Shown one piece after another: positions 52,388-62,266 of a stretch of DNA of 64,000 nt (position 1 is its first letter; each line of letters begins with the position of its first letter). The stretch spans positions 1 through 64,000 of the forward strand of contig CAVUHX010000016.1 in assembly GCA_963741405.1 (NCBI GenBank), written 5' to 3'. The notes below the pieces were generated by a model. It was not told the DNA's origin, ran no database searches, and saw only the letters and a list, made by a program, of their open reading frames with translations. This DNA comes from Roseiarcus sp963741405 (GTDB lineage Bacteria > Pseudomonadota > Alphaproteobacteria > Rhizobiales > Beijerinckiaceae). The position numbers were made by a program, and so were the translations under genes.

Positions 52388-52852
52388 TCACAGCGACCGG
52401 ACGAGCCGCATCGCGCCGCGCGGCCCCTTGATCACCAGGTCGCCGTTGACGAGGTCCCAGGTCGGCTTGTCGAGCAGACCCGACAGGAAACCGAACTCGA
52501 TCGCCATGACGTCCTTGGGACACTGCTTCTTCGTCAGGGCGAACGGTCCGACCAGAAGGTGCTGGTCCTTGACCGGATAGAGCGTCGCCGACCACGAGTT
52601 GCAGCCGGTATAGCCGGAGCCGCGCAAGGTTCCGTCGATTTTCAGGCTCGCGTCGAGCCCGGACGGAACCGGCTTGCCGTTCAGTTCGCGCAGCGACCAG
52701 GTCTGGTCGAGCGGAAAATTCTTCTGCAGCGGCGGCAGCGGCTTCGGCGTCTTGTCTTCGTCGGACTGGGGACCGGACGGCCCCGCAAACGCAGCGATGC
52801 TCATGCACAGGGCCGCCGCGCCGACGGCCGCGGCCATAAGGGACTTCATCAT
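52388..52852 (-). CDS. META (HslJ-like) domain secreted protein
   Basis: A 154-residue exported protein: signal peptide (MAAAVGAAALCMSIAAFA-GP), a Pro/Lys linker (DEDKTPKPLPPLQKNFPLD) and a META domain (about 50-154) with TWSLRELNGKPVPSG, GYTGCNSWSATLYPV, VGPFALTKKQCPKDVM and AIEFGFLSGLLDKPTWDLV. HslJ-like proteins are linked to stress or envelope functions in other bacteria. It begins with two adjacent Met codons, so the start may be three bases later. Stand-alone and convergent with dhaK. Confidence 0.85.
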   Translation of the reverse strand: MMKSLMAAAVGAAALCMSIAAFAGPSGPQSDEDKTPKPLPPLQKNFPLDQTWSLRELNGKPVPSGLDASLKIDGTLRGSGYTGCNSWSATLYPVKDQHLLVGPFALTKKQCPKDVMAIEFGFLSGLLDKPTWDLVNGDLVIKGPRGAMRLVRSL

Positions 52853-52979
52853 GCGATTCGATACCCCGTGAACCGGAGGCCGAGCCTCCTCCGTGGTTGC
52901 GCTATAGCGAGCGACGAGCGCCCGCGCAATCGCGCCTATGGCCGCAGAGGTTGCGCTTTTTGTGGCGAAGGCGGGGCCC

Positions 52980-53010
52980 CTTGAATTCCCCTTTTTCGGC
53001 GCCACATGAA
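52980..53010 (+). promoter_or_regulatory. possible heat-shock (sigma-32) promoter
   Basis: CTTGAA (52980-52985) and, after 15 bases, GCCACATGA resemble the -35 CTTGAA and -10 CCCCATNT of sigma-32 promoters. It lies 85 bases upstream of the hsp20 start. The -10 match is weak. Confidence 0.35.
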
Positions 53011-53094
53011 CAGTGCGGGGTCCAATGGACCCGCAGTGGCGAACGCAGCCGATCGGGGCGTTCTCCGCCATATCGCTCACAGGAGGATGTGACC

Positions 53095-53559
53095 ATGCTG
53101 AACTATGATCTTGCGCCGTTCTATCGTTCGACCGTCGGGTTCGATCGCCTGCTCGCCATGCTCGACAAGGCAGTCGGCGCGGAGCAGAACGCTCCGACCT
53201 ATCCACCCTACAACATCGAACGGACCGGCGAAAACGCCTACCGGATCACACTCGCCGTCGCGGGCTTCGCCGAGAAGGAAATCTCGGTCGAGACCCGCGA
53301 GAATACTCTGACCGTCCGTGGCTCGAAGGAGTCGAACGGAAAGGACGAGAAGCGCGACGTGCTCTATCAGGGGATCGCCGCTCGTGCGTTCGAGCGCCGC
53401 TTCCAGCTTGCCGACCATGTCGTGGCGACCGGCGCAACCTGCGAGAACGGGTTGCTCCACATCGATCTGGTCCGCGAGGTCCCGGAGGCGCAGAAGCCGA
53501 GGATCATTCCGATCGGCTCCGGCAAGACGATCGAGGCTCCGGCCGCAAAGGCCGCCTGA
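53095..53559 (+). CDS. Hsp20 family small heat-shock protein
   Basis: A 154-residue IbpA-type small chaperone. Opening DLAPFYRSTVGFDRLLAMLD is the class A N-terminus. The alpha-crystallin domain (about 38-135) includes YNIERTGENAYRITLAVAGF, EISVETRENTLTVRGSKE, RAFERRFQLADHVVATGATC and the end ENGLLHIDLVREVPE. A C-terminal IPIG resembles the I-x-I motif. AGGAGG lies eight bases before the ATG. It binds unfolded proteins under heat stress. Single-gene unit closed by a strong terminator. Confidence 0.95.
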   Translation: MLNYDLAPFYRSTVGFDRLLAMLDKAVGAEQNAPTYPPYNIERTGENAYRITLAVAGFAEKEISVETRENTLTVRGSKESNGKDEKRDVLYQGIAARAFERRFQLADHVVATGATCENGLLHIDLVREVPEAQKPRIIPIGSGKTIEAPAAKAA

Positions 53560-53583
53560 GCCCAGGTCCGTCAGCAGTTTGAG

Positions 53584-53610
53584 AGGGCGCCCGAAAGGGC
53601 GCCCTTTTCT
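53584..53610 (+). terminator. intrinsic terminator of hsp20
   Basis: AGGGCGCCC-GAAA-GGGCGCCCTTTTCT hairpin. It lies between two convergent genes, and its minus-strand side also has a short T-poor end, so it may serve hsp20 mainly. Confidence 0.88.
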
Positions 53611-53618
53611 GTTGCGGC

Positions 53619-54437
53619 TCAATCCAGCGGGTTCACCGGAACGTCGTTGACTTTCTTCTCGCCCTTGTCGGCCGGCTTCTCCGCCGTCGGCGGAGTCGCC
53701 GCGGGCGCGGCTTGCTTGGCCTCCGCGGGCGCCGGAGACGGAGAGGTTTCGGCCTTCGGCTGAGCTTCCTTCGCTGGCCCAGCAGCGGGGTTCGGGGTTG
53801 AAGCTTTCGGGGACGCTGACTCCGGCTTGGCTTGCTCGCTTGCGCTCGGGTTGGCCGCAGCGCCGCCCTCAGGCGAGGCAGGCGCAGCCGCAGCAGGGGC
53901 CGCGCCGGGACTGCCGGGCCCCGTGTTCTGCGGTTCGGCCGATTGCGCCGAGGGCGGAGTCGCCTTGGGCTCGCCTCCCTTGCGGGCCGTCGCGGCGGGC
54001 CTCTGCCGCACCTTGGCCCTGGGCGGCGGCGCCTCGAAGCCGGGCTGACCATAGCCGAAGTCGCCCTCGCGGAAATCGCGCATCGGCGGCGGGCCGAGCG
54101 GCGGCGGTTCGCTGAACTCGCCGCCCTCGGGTGCATATCCTCCGCGGCGCGCGAGAAACCGCTGGAGGATCTCTCCGCTCCACGCGTCGATGACCAGCCG
54201 CTCGCGACCGTGCGGACCACGAACGACATCGGCGAGATAGACCGTGTCCCGACGATCGAGCGGACGGGCCAAAACATAACCCTCGGCCCGCAGCCTGTTG
54301 ACGATTTCGGCCGGCGGGGCGGCTCCGAATGGCAAGAACCACTGCGCGTCGGCCGCAGGGACGAACGCGAGGACCGGCGCGACCGCGAATGCCGCGCGAG
54401 TCGCAAGTAGCCGAATGCGCCTGCCAAGCCCAACCAT
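53619..54437 (-). CDS. secreted protein with long Pro/Ala-rich tail
   Basis: A 272-residue exported protein. Signal peptide LLATRAAFAVAPVLAFVPAA-DAQ, then a small folded domain (about 35-100) with PAEIVNRLRAEGYVLARPLD, TVYLADVVRGPHGRERLVID and AWSGEILQRFLARRGGY; this resembles a PepSY-like module found in rhizobial proteins. From about residue 105 to the end it is low-complexity Pro/Ala/Glu/Lys. The ATG at 54437 is chosen for its signal peptide. Function unknown. Confidence 0.75.
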   Translation of the reverse strand: MVGLGRRIRLLATRAAFAVAPVLAFVPAADAQWFLPFGAAPPAEIVNRLRAEGYVLARPLDRRDTVYLADVVRGPHGRERLVIDAWSGEILQRFLARRGGYAPEGGEFSEPPPLGPPPMRDFREGDFGYGQPGFEAPPPRAKVRQRPAATARKGGEPKATPPSAQSAEPQNTGPGSPGAAPAAAAPASPEGGAAANPSASEQAKPESASPKASTPNPAAGPAKEAQPKAETSPSPAPAEAKQAAPAATPPTAEKPADKGEKKVNDVPVNPLD

Positions 54438-54496
54438 ACCTGACCGCTCCAGAATTCCCCTCTGCGGCGCCATCTGTCGCGCGAAATGCGGCGCAG

Positions 54497-55579
54497 TCAC
54501 GGCGCTCGCGCAGACGCCGCCTCGCGGACGCCGCAGAGCGCAAGAAGCCGATCGATTTCCTCGGATGTTGTTTCGAACGATGTGACAAGCCGCACCAGCA
54601 CTTCGCCCGAGCGAGGTGCGCGATCGCTCGCGATTGACCGCGTGCTCCATTCGTGAAACGCCGCGCCGGCGGCGCGCCAGGCGCTTACCATCGCCGTCGG
54701 CGCGATGACAAACACCTCGTTCGCTTCGGTCGGCCAAGTAGGCCGTACGCCAGGCGCCCTGGCGAGCCCCGCACTCAGGCGCCGCGCAGCCGCATTGGCT
54801 CGATCAGCGAGCCTGAGCCACAGGCCGTCCCGCAGATAAGCCTGCATCTGGGCGCCGAGAAACCGCCCCTTGGACAGCGTATGCCCGCCGCGCTTGCGCC
54901 GATATTCGAAGTTCGCCGCGCGTGCGGGATCGAAGAAGACGACCGCCTCGCAGGCAAGGGCGCCGTTCTTGGTCGCGCCGAAGGAAAGCGCGTCGATTCC
55001 AGCGCGCCAGGTCATTTGTGCTGGCGAAGCGCCGGTCGCCGCAATCGCGTTGGCGAAGCGCGCTCCGTCCATATGCGCGCCGATGCCCGCCCCGTGCGCG
55101 ATGTCGCAGAGCTGGGCAATCTCGCCGATCGTGTAAGCCGTTCCGGCCTCGGTTACCTGCGACAGCGACAGCGCGCCCGGTTGGGACGTCTTCACCAGTC
55201 CGCGAGGGAAGCGCTCGAGCGTCTTGCGCAGGGCGTCGGGCGTCAACTTGCCACCTTCTCCTCCGATCCCGACCAATTTCGCCCCACCGGTGAAGAATTC
55301 AGGGGCCCCGCATTCATCGTCATGGATGTGGGCTTCATCGTGGCAGAAGACAGTCTCGAATGGCTGCGCAAGCGACGCCAGGGCAAGAGCATTCGCCGCC
55401 GTTCCTGTCGTCACGAGAAAGGCTTCGGTTTTCGTCTCGAAAACCTCGCTCAGCATCGCAGTCGCACCCGCCGTAAAGTCGTCGGCGCCGTACGCCGGGG
55501 CGTTAATCCGCGACGTCGCGGCGATCGCTGCGAGAATTTCCTGCGCCGCCCCTGCACCATTGTCGCTCGCGAAGTTCAT
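54497..55579 (-). CDS. threonine aldolase family PLP enzyme
   Basis: A 360-residue fold-type I PLP enzyme related to low-specificity L-threonine aldolase (threonine to glycine and acetaldehyde). Motifs: MNFASDNGAG, FLVTTGTAANALALASLAQP, VFCHDEAHIHDDECGAPEFF, IGAHMDGARFANAIAATG and the Schiff-base Lys in ALSFGATKNGALACEAVVF. Related beta-eliminating lyases share these features. Full length. Stand-alone and divergent from gltB. Confidence 0.9.
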   Translation of the reverse strand: MNFASDNGAGAAQEILAAIAATSRINAPAYGADDFTAGATAMLSEVFETKTEAFLVTTGTAANALALASLAQPFETVFCHDEAHIHDDECGAPEFFTGGAKLVGIGGEGGKLTPDALRKTLERFPRGLVKTSQPGALSLSQVTEAGTAYTIGEIAQLCDIAHGAGIGAHMDGARFANAIAATGASPAQMTWRAGIDALSFGATKNGALACEAVVFFDPARAANFEYRRKRGGHTLSKGRFLGAQMQAYLRDGLWLRLADRANAAARRLSAGLARAPGVRPTWPTEANEVFVIAPTAMVSAWRAAGAAFHEWSTRSIASDRAPRSGEVLVRLVTSFETTSEEIDRLLALCGVREAASARAP

Positions 55580-55974
55580 CCCCGTCCCTTTTGTCCGACC
55601 ATTCTTTCGCGAACTGCGTGCATCCGGCGAAACTGCCTCAAGTTACGGCGCCTTGGCAATTGTTCCGGCGCCCGCCCTTTGGAGATCGGGCCAAGAATCC
55701 CTTCGGACTGGCTTGTGCTCGCTCTTCATTTCTGGCAAGGTTTTTGATAGGACAGTTTTACTGACCATTCCGCGAATGAGGCCCCGTCTCGTCGCGATCA
55801 GATGTGCGAGGCGCAGCGTTGTCGTATCGGACGACCAACACGGATCGAAAGAAATCCGAAGCGTGAAGAGCAGCCGGCTGCGCGCCTCGCAGCGTCCTTG
55901 TCCACGACACGATATGCCTTCAAATGTTGGAATGACAGTCGCCGAAGGAACCCGACTGTCGGGGGAACCGAGAA
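55580..55974. other. promoter region of gltBD
   Basis: A 395-bp divergent spacer between the aldolase-family gene and gltB. No gene is convincing. A TTTTTGATAGGACAGTTTTAC stretch near 55739 is the only AT-rich segment. No sigma-54 or obvious operator was recognised. Confidence 0.45.
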
Positions 55975-58900
55975 ATGAACGCCGAAACCCAGAAGGAAAG
56001 CCTGGCCGCCCCGGCAAGCGCGCGCGTGTCTCATGGAATCGATCCGTTTCTTCCCCGCGCCCATGGTCTGTACGATCCGGCGATGGAGCATGATTCCTGC
56101 GGCGTCGGTTTCGTCGCCGATATGAGGAACCGAAAGTCGCACGACATCCTCGAGAAAGGCTTGCAAATTCTGGTCAATCTCGACCATCGGGGTGCGGTCG
56201 GCGCCGATCCCACGCTTGGCGATGGTTGCGGCGTTCTGACGCAGATCCCGCATTCATTCTTCGCCCCGGAATGCGCCAGGCTCGGATTCGAATTGCCGGA
56301 CCCCGGCCATTATGCGATCGGCCAGTTCTTCATGCCGCGCGATGGCGAGGCCCGAAAGCAGGTGCGCAATATCGTCGAAGAGGTCGTCGCGACGGAAGGC
56401 CAGACAGTTCTCGGCTGGCGGGACGTCCCGGTCGACAATACCGGGCTTGGCGAACGGGTGAAGGCGGTCGAACCGGTGGCACAGCAGATCTTCGTCGGCC
56501 GGGCGGCGAATCTGGGCAGCGAAGACGAGTTCGAGCGTAGGCTCTTTATCATCCGCAAGGTGGTGTCGAACTGCGTCTACGCGCGCGGCGGCCCGCAGAT
56601 CGCGGAATATTACCCGGTGTCGATGTCGGCGCGCACTATCGTCTACAAGGGCATGGTGCTCGTTCGTCAGCTCGCGCCGTACTACCGGGACCTTTTGGAC
56701 TCACGTTACGAGACGGCCCTCGCGCTCGTCCATCAACGCTTCGCGACCAACACGTTCCCATCCTGGCGTCTTGCACACCCCTATCGGCTAGTCGCCCACA
56801 ACGGTGAGATCAATACGCTGCGCGGCAACGTCAACTGGATGGCGGCGCGCCAGGCGAGTGTCGACTCCGAGTTGTTTGGCAACGATATTTCGAAGCTCTG
56901 GCCGATTTCGTACGAAGGCCAATCGGACACTGCGTGCTTCGACAACGCGCTCGAATTCCTGGTTCAGGGCGGCTACTCGCTGGTGCACGCGATGATGATG
57001 CTCATCCCGGAGGCTTGGGCCGGCAATCCGCTGATGGACGAGGAGCGGCGCGCCTTTTACGAATATCACGCCGCGCTCATGGAGCCGTGGGACGGACCGG
57101 CTGCGGTCGCATTCACCGACGGGCGCCAGATCGGTGCGACGCTCGATCGCAACGGACTTCGTCCGGCCCGGTATTTCGTTACTGACGACGATCTTGTCGT
57201 GCTCGCGTCCGAGATGGGTGTTCTGCCGGTGCCAGAGGAGAAGATCGTCGCCAAGTGGCGGCTTCAGCCCGGCAAGATGCTGCTCGTTGATCTTAATGAG
57301 CATCGCATCGTGTCGGACGCCGAGATCAAGCTGACCCTATCGCGCGCACACCCTTACCATTCCTGGCTCGAGAAGACACAGATCGTCCTCGAAGAGCTTA
57401 ATCCCGTCGAGCCGCGCGCCTCCCGGACCGACGTGTCGTTGCTCGACCGACAACAAGCTTTTGGCTACACACAGGAAGACCTCGCCTTCTTGCTAACGCC
57501 CATGGCGACCACGGGTCAGGAGGCGATTGGCTCGATGGGCACGGACACGCCGATTTCGGCGCTCTCGTCCAAGTCCAAACTGCTTTACACCTACTTTAAG
57601 CAGAACTTCGCGCAGGTGACGAACCCACCCATCGACCCGATCCGCGAGGAGCTTGTGATGAGCCTCGTGTCGTTCATCGGACCGCGGCCGAACCTATTGG
57701 ACCTCGAGGGTACCGCGCGGCATAAGCGCCTCGAAGTGCGCCAGCCGATCCTGACCAACGAGGACCTTGAAAAGATCCGCTGCATTGGTCATTTCGAGGA
57801 TTCCTTCGACACCAAGACTCTCGACATCACCTATGCCGTGGAGACGGGTGCCGCGGGCATGGAAGAAGCGGTCAAACGCCTGTGCGATCGCGCCGAAGCA
57901 GCCGTCCACGGCCGTTACAACATCATCATCCTCTCCGACCGCATGGTCGGCGCGGACCGCATTCCGATTCCGGCGCTCCTTGCGACGGCCGCGGTGCATC
58001 ATCACCTCATTCGCAAGGGCCTGCGTACATCTGTCGGGCTTGTGGTCGAGACTGGCGAAACGCGTGAGATTCACCACTTTGCCTGTCTGGCCGGCTACGG
58101 GGCGGAGGCGATCAACCCGTATCTCGCTTTCGAGACCCTGTCTGCGATGACCAAGGATCTGCCCGAACCGATTTCGAGCTACGAGGTCATCAAGCGTTTC
58201 ATCAAGTCGATCGACAAGGGCCTGCTAAAGGTCATGTCAAAGATGGGCATCTCCACTTACCAGTCCTATTGCGGCGCGCAGATTTTCGATGCGGTAGGCC
58301 TTTCGAAGGCGTTCGTCAATGAGTTCTTCTTTGGTACGGCGACGACAATCGAGGGCGCCGGGCTCGCCGAGATTGCAGAAGAGACGCGGCGCCGTCACGC
58401 CGAAGCGTTCGGCAATTCACCAGTGCTTAAGACCTCGCTCGAGGTCGGCGGTGAGTATGCCTATCGAGTGCGTGGCGAAGCGCACAACTGGACGCCGCAG
58501 ACTGTCTCTCTGCTGCAACACGCCGTGCGCGGCGGCGCGCGCGACCGCTACGACGCCTTTGCAAGAATTCTCAACGAGCAAAGTGAACAGCTTCTGACCG
58601 TCCGAGGCCTCTTCCGCATCCGGTCGGCGGAAGATGACGGTCGGGCGCCGGTTCCGGTCGCCGAGGTCGAACCGGCCTCCGAGATTGTCAAGCGGTTCGC
58701 CACTGGAGCGATGTCGTTCGGCTCGATTTCGCGGGAGGCGCACACCACGCTCGCCATTGCGATGAACCAAATCGGCGGCAAGTCGAACACCGGCGAGGGT
58801 GGTGAGGAGCCCGACCGGTTCAAGCCGTTGGCCAACGGCGATTCGATGCGAAGCGCGATTAAGCAGGTCGCCTCAGGCCGTTTCGGCGTGACGACGGAAT

Positions 58901-60681
58901 ATCTCGTCAACTCGGACATGATCCAAATCAAGATGGCGCAAGGCGCCAAGCCCGGCGAAGGCGGCCAGTTGCCCGGGCACAAGGTCGATGCGGTCATCGC
59001 CAAGGTCCGGCACTCGACCCAGGGCGTCGGGCTAATCTCGCCGCCGCCGCACCATGACATTTACTCGATTGAGGATCTTAAACAGCTGGTCTACGACCTG
59101 AAGAACGTCAATCCCGCGGCTGCGGTTTCGGTCAAGCTCGTCTCCGAGGTCGGGGTCGGCACAGTGGCGGCGGGCGTCGCCAAGTGCAAGGCCGATCACG
59201 TCACGATCTCAGGCTTCGAGGGAGGCACCGGCGCATCGCCTCTGACCTCAATCAAGCACGCGGGATCACCGTGGGAGATAGGCCTTGCCGAGACCCATCA
59301 GACGCTCGTGATGAACGGGCTGAGATCACGCATCGCGGTACAGGTCGACGGCGGCCTGCGAACCGGCCGCGACGTGGTCATAGGCGCGCTTCTGGGCGCG
59401 GACGAATTCGGCTTTGCCACGGCGCCGCTGATCGCCGCCGGCTGCATTATGATGCGCAAGTGCCATCTTAACACGTGTCCTGTCGGCGTCGCTACGCAAG
59501 ACCCAGTCTTGCGGAAGCGATTTGTCGGCAAGCCGGAGCACGTCATTAACTACTTCTTCTTCGTCGCAGAGGAGGTGCGGGCGATGATGGCGGCGCTTGG
59601 CTACCGTAGATTTGACGAAATGATTGGCCAGAGGCAGATGCTGGACAAGGCCAAGCTCCTCGAACACGCCAAGGCGCAAGGCCTCGATTTCTCGAAGCTG
59701 TTCCACAAACCGACGCCTTGGGGGGGCGACACGATCTATCGCAGCATCGAGCAGGATCATGGACTTGAGCGTGTGCTCGACCGCCGACTGCTTGCCGAGA
59801 CGAGCCACGCGATCGAACACGGTAAGCACGTTCGCCTCGACCTTGCTATCCGAAACTCGGATCGCTCGACCGGCGCTATGCTATCGGGCGAGATCGGCAA
59901 GCGTTACGGTCATGCCGGTCTGCGCGACGAGGCGATACATATCAAGTTCAAAGGCACGGCGGGGCAGAGCTTCGGCGCTTTCCTCGCCAAAGGCGTTACG
60001 CTCGAGCTCGAGGGCGACGCCAACGATTACGTCGGCAAGGGTCTGTCAGGTGGGCGGATCGTCGTCTACCCGCCGCGCGAAGCCGCGCTGCTGAAGCCCG
60101 AGGAGTCGATTGTTATCGGAAACACGGTGCTCTACGGCGCGATCGCCGGCGAGTGTTACTTCCGCGGCGTGGCCGGCGAGCGGTTCGCCGTCCGCAACTC
60201 AGGCGCGATCGCTGTGGTCGAAGGCGTCGGCGATCACGGCTGCGAATATATGACGGGTGGGGTCGTCGTCGTGATCGGCGAGACCGGCCGAAATTTCGCA
60301 GCCGGGATGTCCGGCGGCATCGCTTATGTGCTGGACGAGGCGGGAACTTTCGCCCAACGCTGCAACATGGCGATGGTCGAACTCGAACCAGTCGCGGCCG
60401 AGGAAGAGGTCATGGTGCGTCATCTTCATTCGGGAGGCGACTTGCAGGCGCACGGCCAAGTCGACGTGATGCGCGACATGAACCGCTTCGACGGGGAGCG
60501 CCTCCACCAGTTGATCGTCAACCATGCCAGGGCGACCGAGTCGGCGCGTGCGCGGCGCATCTTGGAGAACTGGGAAGCGTACTTGCCCAAGTTCCGCAAG
60601 GTAATGCCGGTCGAGTACCGGCGTGCGCTGGCGGAGCTCGCAGCAAGGAGCGAAGGGGCGATGCTGGCGGCAGGCGAGTGA
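55975..60681 (+). CDS. gltB: glutamate synthase (NADPH) large subunit
   Basis: A 1568-residue iron-sulfur flavoprotein that transfers the glutamine amide to 2-oxoglutarate. The 41-residue propeptide ends before the nucleophile Cys42 (EHDSCGVGFVADM). The class II amidotransferase domain (42-440) has VNLDHRGAVGADP and QRFATNTFPSWRLAHP. FMN and central domains follow, with FGSISREAHTTLAIAMNQIG. The [3Fe-4S] Cys motif is CIMMRKCHLNTCPVGVAT, and a gltB repeat domain closes the protein. All parts are intact. GltD is 121 bp downstream on the same strand. Works with glnK-amtB in ammonium assimilation. Confidence 0.99.
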   Translation: MNAETQKESLAAPASARVSHGIDPFLPRAHGLYDPAMEHDSCGVGFVADMRNRKSHDILEKGLQILVNLDHRGAVGADPTLGDGCGVLTQIPHSFFAPECARLGFELPDPGHYAIGQFFMPRDGEARKQVRNIVEEVVATEGQTVLGWRDVPVDNTGLGERVKAVEPVAQQIFVGRAANLGSEDEFERRLFIIRKVVSNCVYARGGPQIAEYYPVSMSARTIVYKGMVLVRQLAPYYRDLLDSRYETALALVHQRFATNTFPSWRLAHPYRLVAHNGEINTLRGNVNWMAARQASVDSELFGNDISKLWPISYEGQSDTACFDNALEFLVQGGYSLVHAMMMLIPEAWAGNPLMDEERRAFYEYHAALMEPWDGPAAVAFTDGRQIGATLDRNGLRPARYFVTDDDLVVLASEMGVLPVPEEKIVAKWRLQPGKMLLVDLNEHRIVSDAEIKLTLSRAHPYHSWLEKTQIVLEELNPVEPRASRTDVSLLDRQQAFGYTQEDLAFLLTPMATTGQEAIGSMGTDTPISALSSKSKLLYTYFKQNFAQVTNPPIDPIREELVMSLVSFIGPRPNLLDLEGTARHKRLEVRQPILTNEDLEKIRCIGHFEDSFDTKTLDITYAVETGAAGMEEAVKRLCDRAEAAVHGRYNIIILSDRMVGADRIPIPALLATAAVHHHLIRKGLRTSVGLVVETGETREIHHFACLAGYGAEAINPYLAFETLSAMTKDLPEPISSYEVIKRFIKSIDKGLLKVMSKMGISTYQSYCGAQIFDAVGLSKAFVNEFFFGTATTIEGAGLAEIAEETRRRHAEAFGNSPVLKTSLEVGGEYAYRVRGEAHNWTPQTVSLLQHAVRGGARDRYDAFARILNEQSEQLLTVRGLFRIRSAEDDGRAPVPVAEVEPASEIVKRFATGAMSFGSISREAHTTLAIAMNQIGGKSNTGEGGEEPDRFKPLANGDSMRSAIKQVASGRFGVTTEYLVNSDMIQIKMAQGAKPGEGGQLPGHKVDAVIAKVRHSTQGVGLISPPPHHDIYSIEDLKQLVYDLKNVNPAAAVSVKLVSEVGVGTVAAGVAKCKADHVTISGFEGGTGASPLTSIKHAGSPWEIGLAETHQTLVMNGLRSRIAVQVDGGLRTGRDVVIGALLGADEFGFATAPLIAAGCIMMRKCHLNTCPVGVATQDPVLRKRFVGKPEHVINYFFFVAEEVRAMMAALGYRRFDEMIGQRQMLDKAKLLEHAKAQGLDFSKLFHKPTPWGGDTIYRSIEQDHGLERVLDRRLLAETSHAIEHGKHVRLDLAIRNSDRSTGAMLSGEIGKRYGHAGLRDEAIHIKFKGTAGQSFGAFLAKGVTLELEGDANDYVGKGLSGGRIVVYPPREAALLKPEESIVIGNTVLYGAIAGECYFRGVAGERFAVRNSGAIAVVEGVGDHGCEYMTGGVVVVIGETGRNFAAGMSGGIAYVLDEAGTFAQRCNMAMVELEPVAAEEEVMVRHLHSGGDLQAHGQVDVMRDMNRFDGERLHQLIVNHARATESARARRILENWEAYLPKFRKVMPVEYRRALAELAARSEGAMLAAGE

Positions 60682-60802
60682 GCTGACCGCAAGAATCGGG
60701 GTCAGGAGAAGACCTTACGGTCTAGCAAACAAGGGGGATGGACAGCGCCGCGCGCCTCCTCCCCGCGCCTTGGCCTTTGCGGGGCCAGGGGAAGGAATGA
60801 GC

Positions 60803-62221
60803 ATGGGCAAGGTGACAGGCTTTTTGGAGATTGATCGGACAGACCGGCGCTACGCCCCGGCCTCGGACCGGATTCGGCATTATCGGGAGTTCGTTCTCCC
60901 CCTGAGCGAGGAGGGGATCCGCAATCAGGCGGCTCGCTGCATGAACTGCGGCATCCCGTACTGCCACAACGGCTGCCCGGTCAACAACCAAATTCCCGAC
61001 TGGAACGACCTCGTTTACCGCGGCGACTGGCATGAGGCTGCACGCAATCTCCTTTCCACCAACAATTTCCCGGAGTTCACCGGTCGGGTTTGCCCTGCCC
61101 CCTGTGAGGCCTCCTGCACGCTCAACATCCAGGACGCCCCAGTCACAATCAAGACGATCGAATGCGCCGTTATCGACCGCGCGTTCGCGGAGGGTTGGGT
61201 AACGCCCGAACCATCGGCGGACCGTACGGGCAAGAAGATCGCCATCGTCGGCTCTGGTCCTGCCGGCCTCGCCTGCGCCCAACAGCTCGCGCGCGCCGGC
61301 CACGAAGTGCACGTCTACGAAAAGCAGGCCAAGGCCGGCGGTTTGTTGCGCTATGGCATCCCGGACTTCAAGCTTGAGAAGCGCCACATAGATCGCCGCG
61401 TCGAGCAGATGACTGCCGAGGGCGTAGTCTTCCACTACGACGCCTTTGTCGGCGTCAACGTCAGCGCCCGCATCCTCTTCGACGACTATGATGCGATTGC
61501 GCTGGCCGGCGGCGCAGAGGCGTCGCGAGATCTGCAGGTTCCGGGTCGGGACCTCGTCGGAGTCCATTTCGCAATGGACTTCCTACCGCAGCAGAACCGA
61601 CGCGTTTCGGGAGAGCCGCTCGGCACGAACCAGGCCATCCTTGCTTCTGGCAAACATGTCGTGGTGATCGGCGGTGGGGATACTGGCTCCGACTGCATCG
61701 GCACGTCCATTCGCCAGGGCGCGCTCAAAGTGACGCAGCTGGAAATACTGCCGATGCCTCCCAAGGCCGAGGACAAGCTGCTAACCTGGCCGAACTGGCC
61801 GCTAAAGCTCCGCACGTCATCGAGCCACGAGGAAGGAGCCGAGCGGGACTTCGCAGTAATGACGACGGCGTTCGAGGGCGAGAACGGCATCCTCACAGGC
61901 CTGAAGTGCGTACGCGTCGACGAAAAGATGAAGCCCGTTGCAGGAACTGAATTTATCCTAAAGGCCGATCTCGTTCTTCTAGCTATGGGTTTCGTGTCAC
62001 CGGTGAAAGAGGGAATGCTTAACGAACTCGGCGTGGTGCTCGACGGCCGGGGCAACGTCGCCGCCGACACGGAGAGCTACACCTCGTCGCTCGCCAAGGT
62101 GTTCGCCTGTGGCGACATGCGCCGCGGACAGTCGCTCGTCGTTTGGGCGATCCGCGAGGGCCGTCAGTGCGCCGCTGCGGTGGACAGAGTTTTGATGGGT
62201 GCTACGTCCCTCCCGTGGTAG
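60803..62221 (+). CDS. gltD: glutamate synthase (NADPH) small subunit
   Basis: A 472-residue NADPH/FAD subunit that feeds electrons to GltB. The N-terminal Fe-S binding motifs are CMNCGIPYCHNGCP and CPAPCEASC. FAD-binding GSGPAGLACAQQLARAGHEV and NADPH-binding IGGGDTGSDCIGTSI follow; the end is ACGDMRRGQSLVVWAIREGR. I prefer the ATG at 60803 (MGKVTGFLEIDR) because AAGGA lies six bases before it and the family starts there; an in-frame ATG at 60797 is also available. Confidence 0.98.
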   Translation: MGKVTGFLEIDRTDRRYAPASDRIRHYREFVLPLSEEGIRNQAARCMNCGIPYCHNGCPVNNQIPDWNDLVYRGDWHEAARNLLSTNNFPEFTGRVCPAPCEASCTLNIQDAPVTIKTIECAVIDRAFAEGWVTPEPSADRTGKKIAIVGSGPAGLACAQQLARAGHEVHVYEKQAKAGGLLRYGIPDFKLEKRHIDRRVEQMTAEGVVFHYDAFVGVNVSARILFDDYDAIALAGGAEASRDLQVPGRDLVGVHFAMDFLPQQNRRVSGEPLGTNQAILASGKHVVVIGGGDTGSDCIGTSIRQGALKVTQLEILPMPPKAEDKLLTWPNWPLKLRTSSSHEEGAERDFAVMTTAFEGENGILTGLKCVRVDEKMKPVAGTEFILKADLVLLAMGFVSPVKEGMLNELGVVLDGRGNVAADTESYTSSLAKVFACGDMRRGQSLVVWAIREGRQCAAAVDRVLMGATSLPW

Positions 62222-62266
62222 CCGACCCAATCGCCAGACGAGACACAGCGAAGGCGCAGGAAGAAA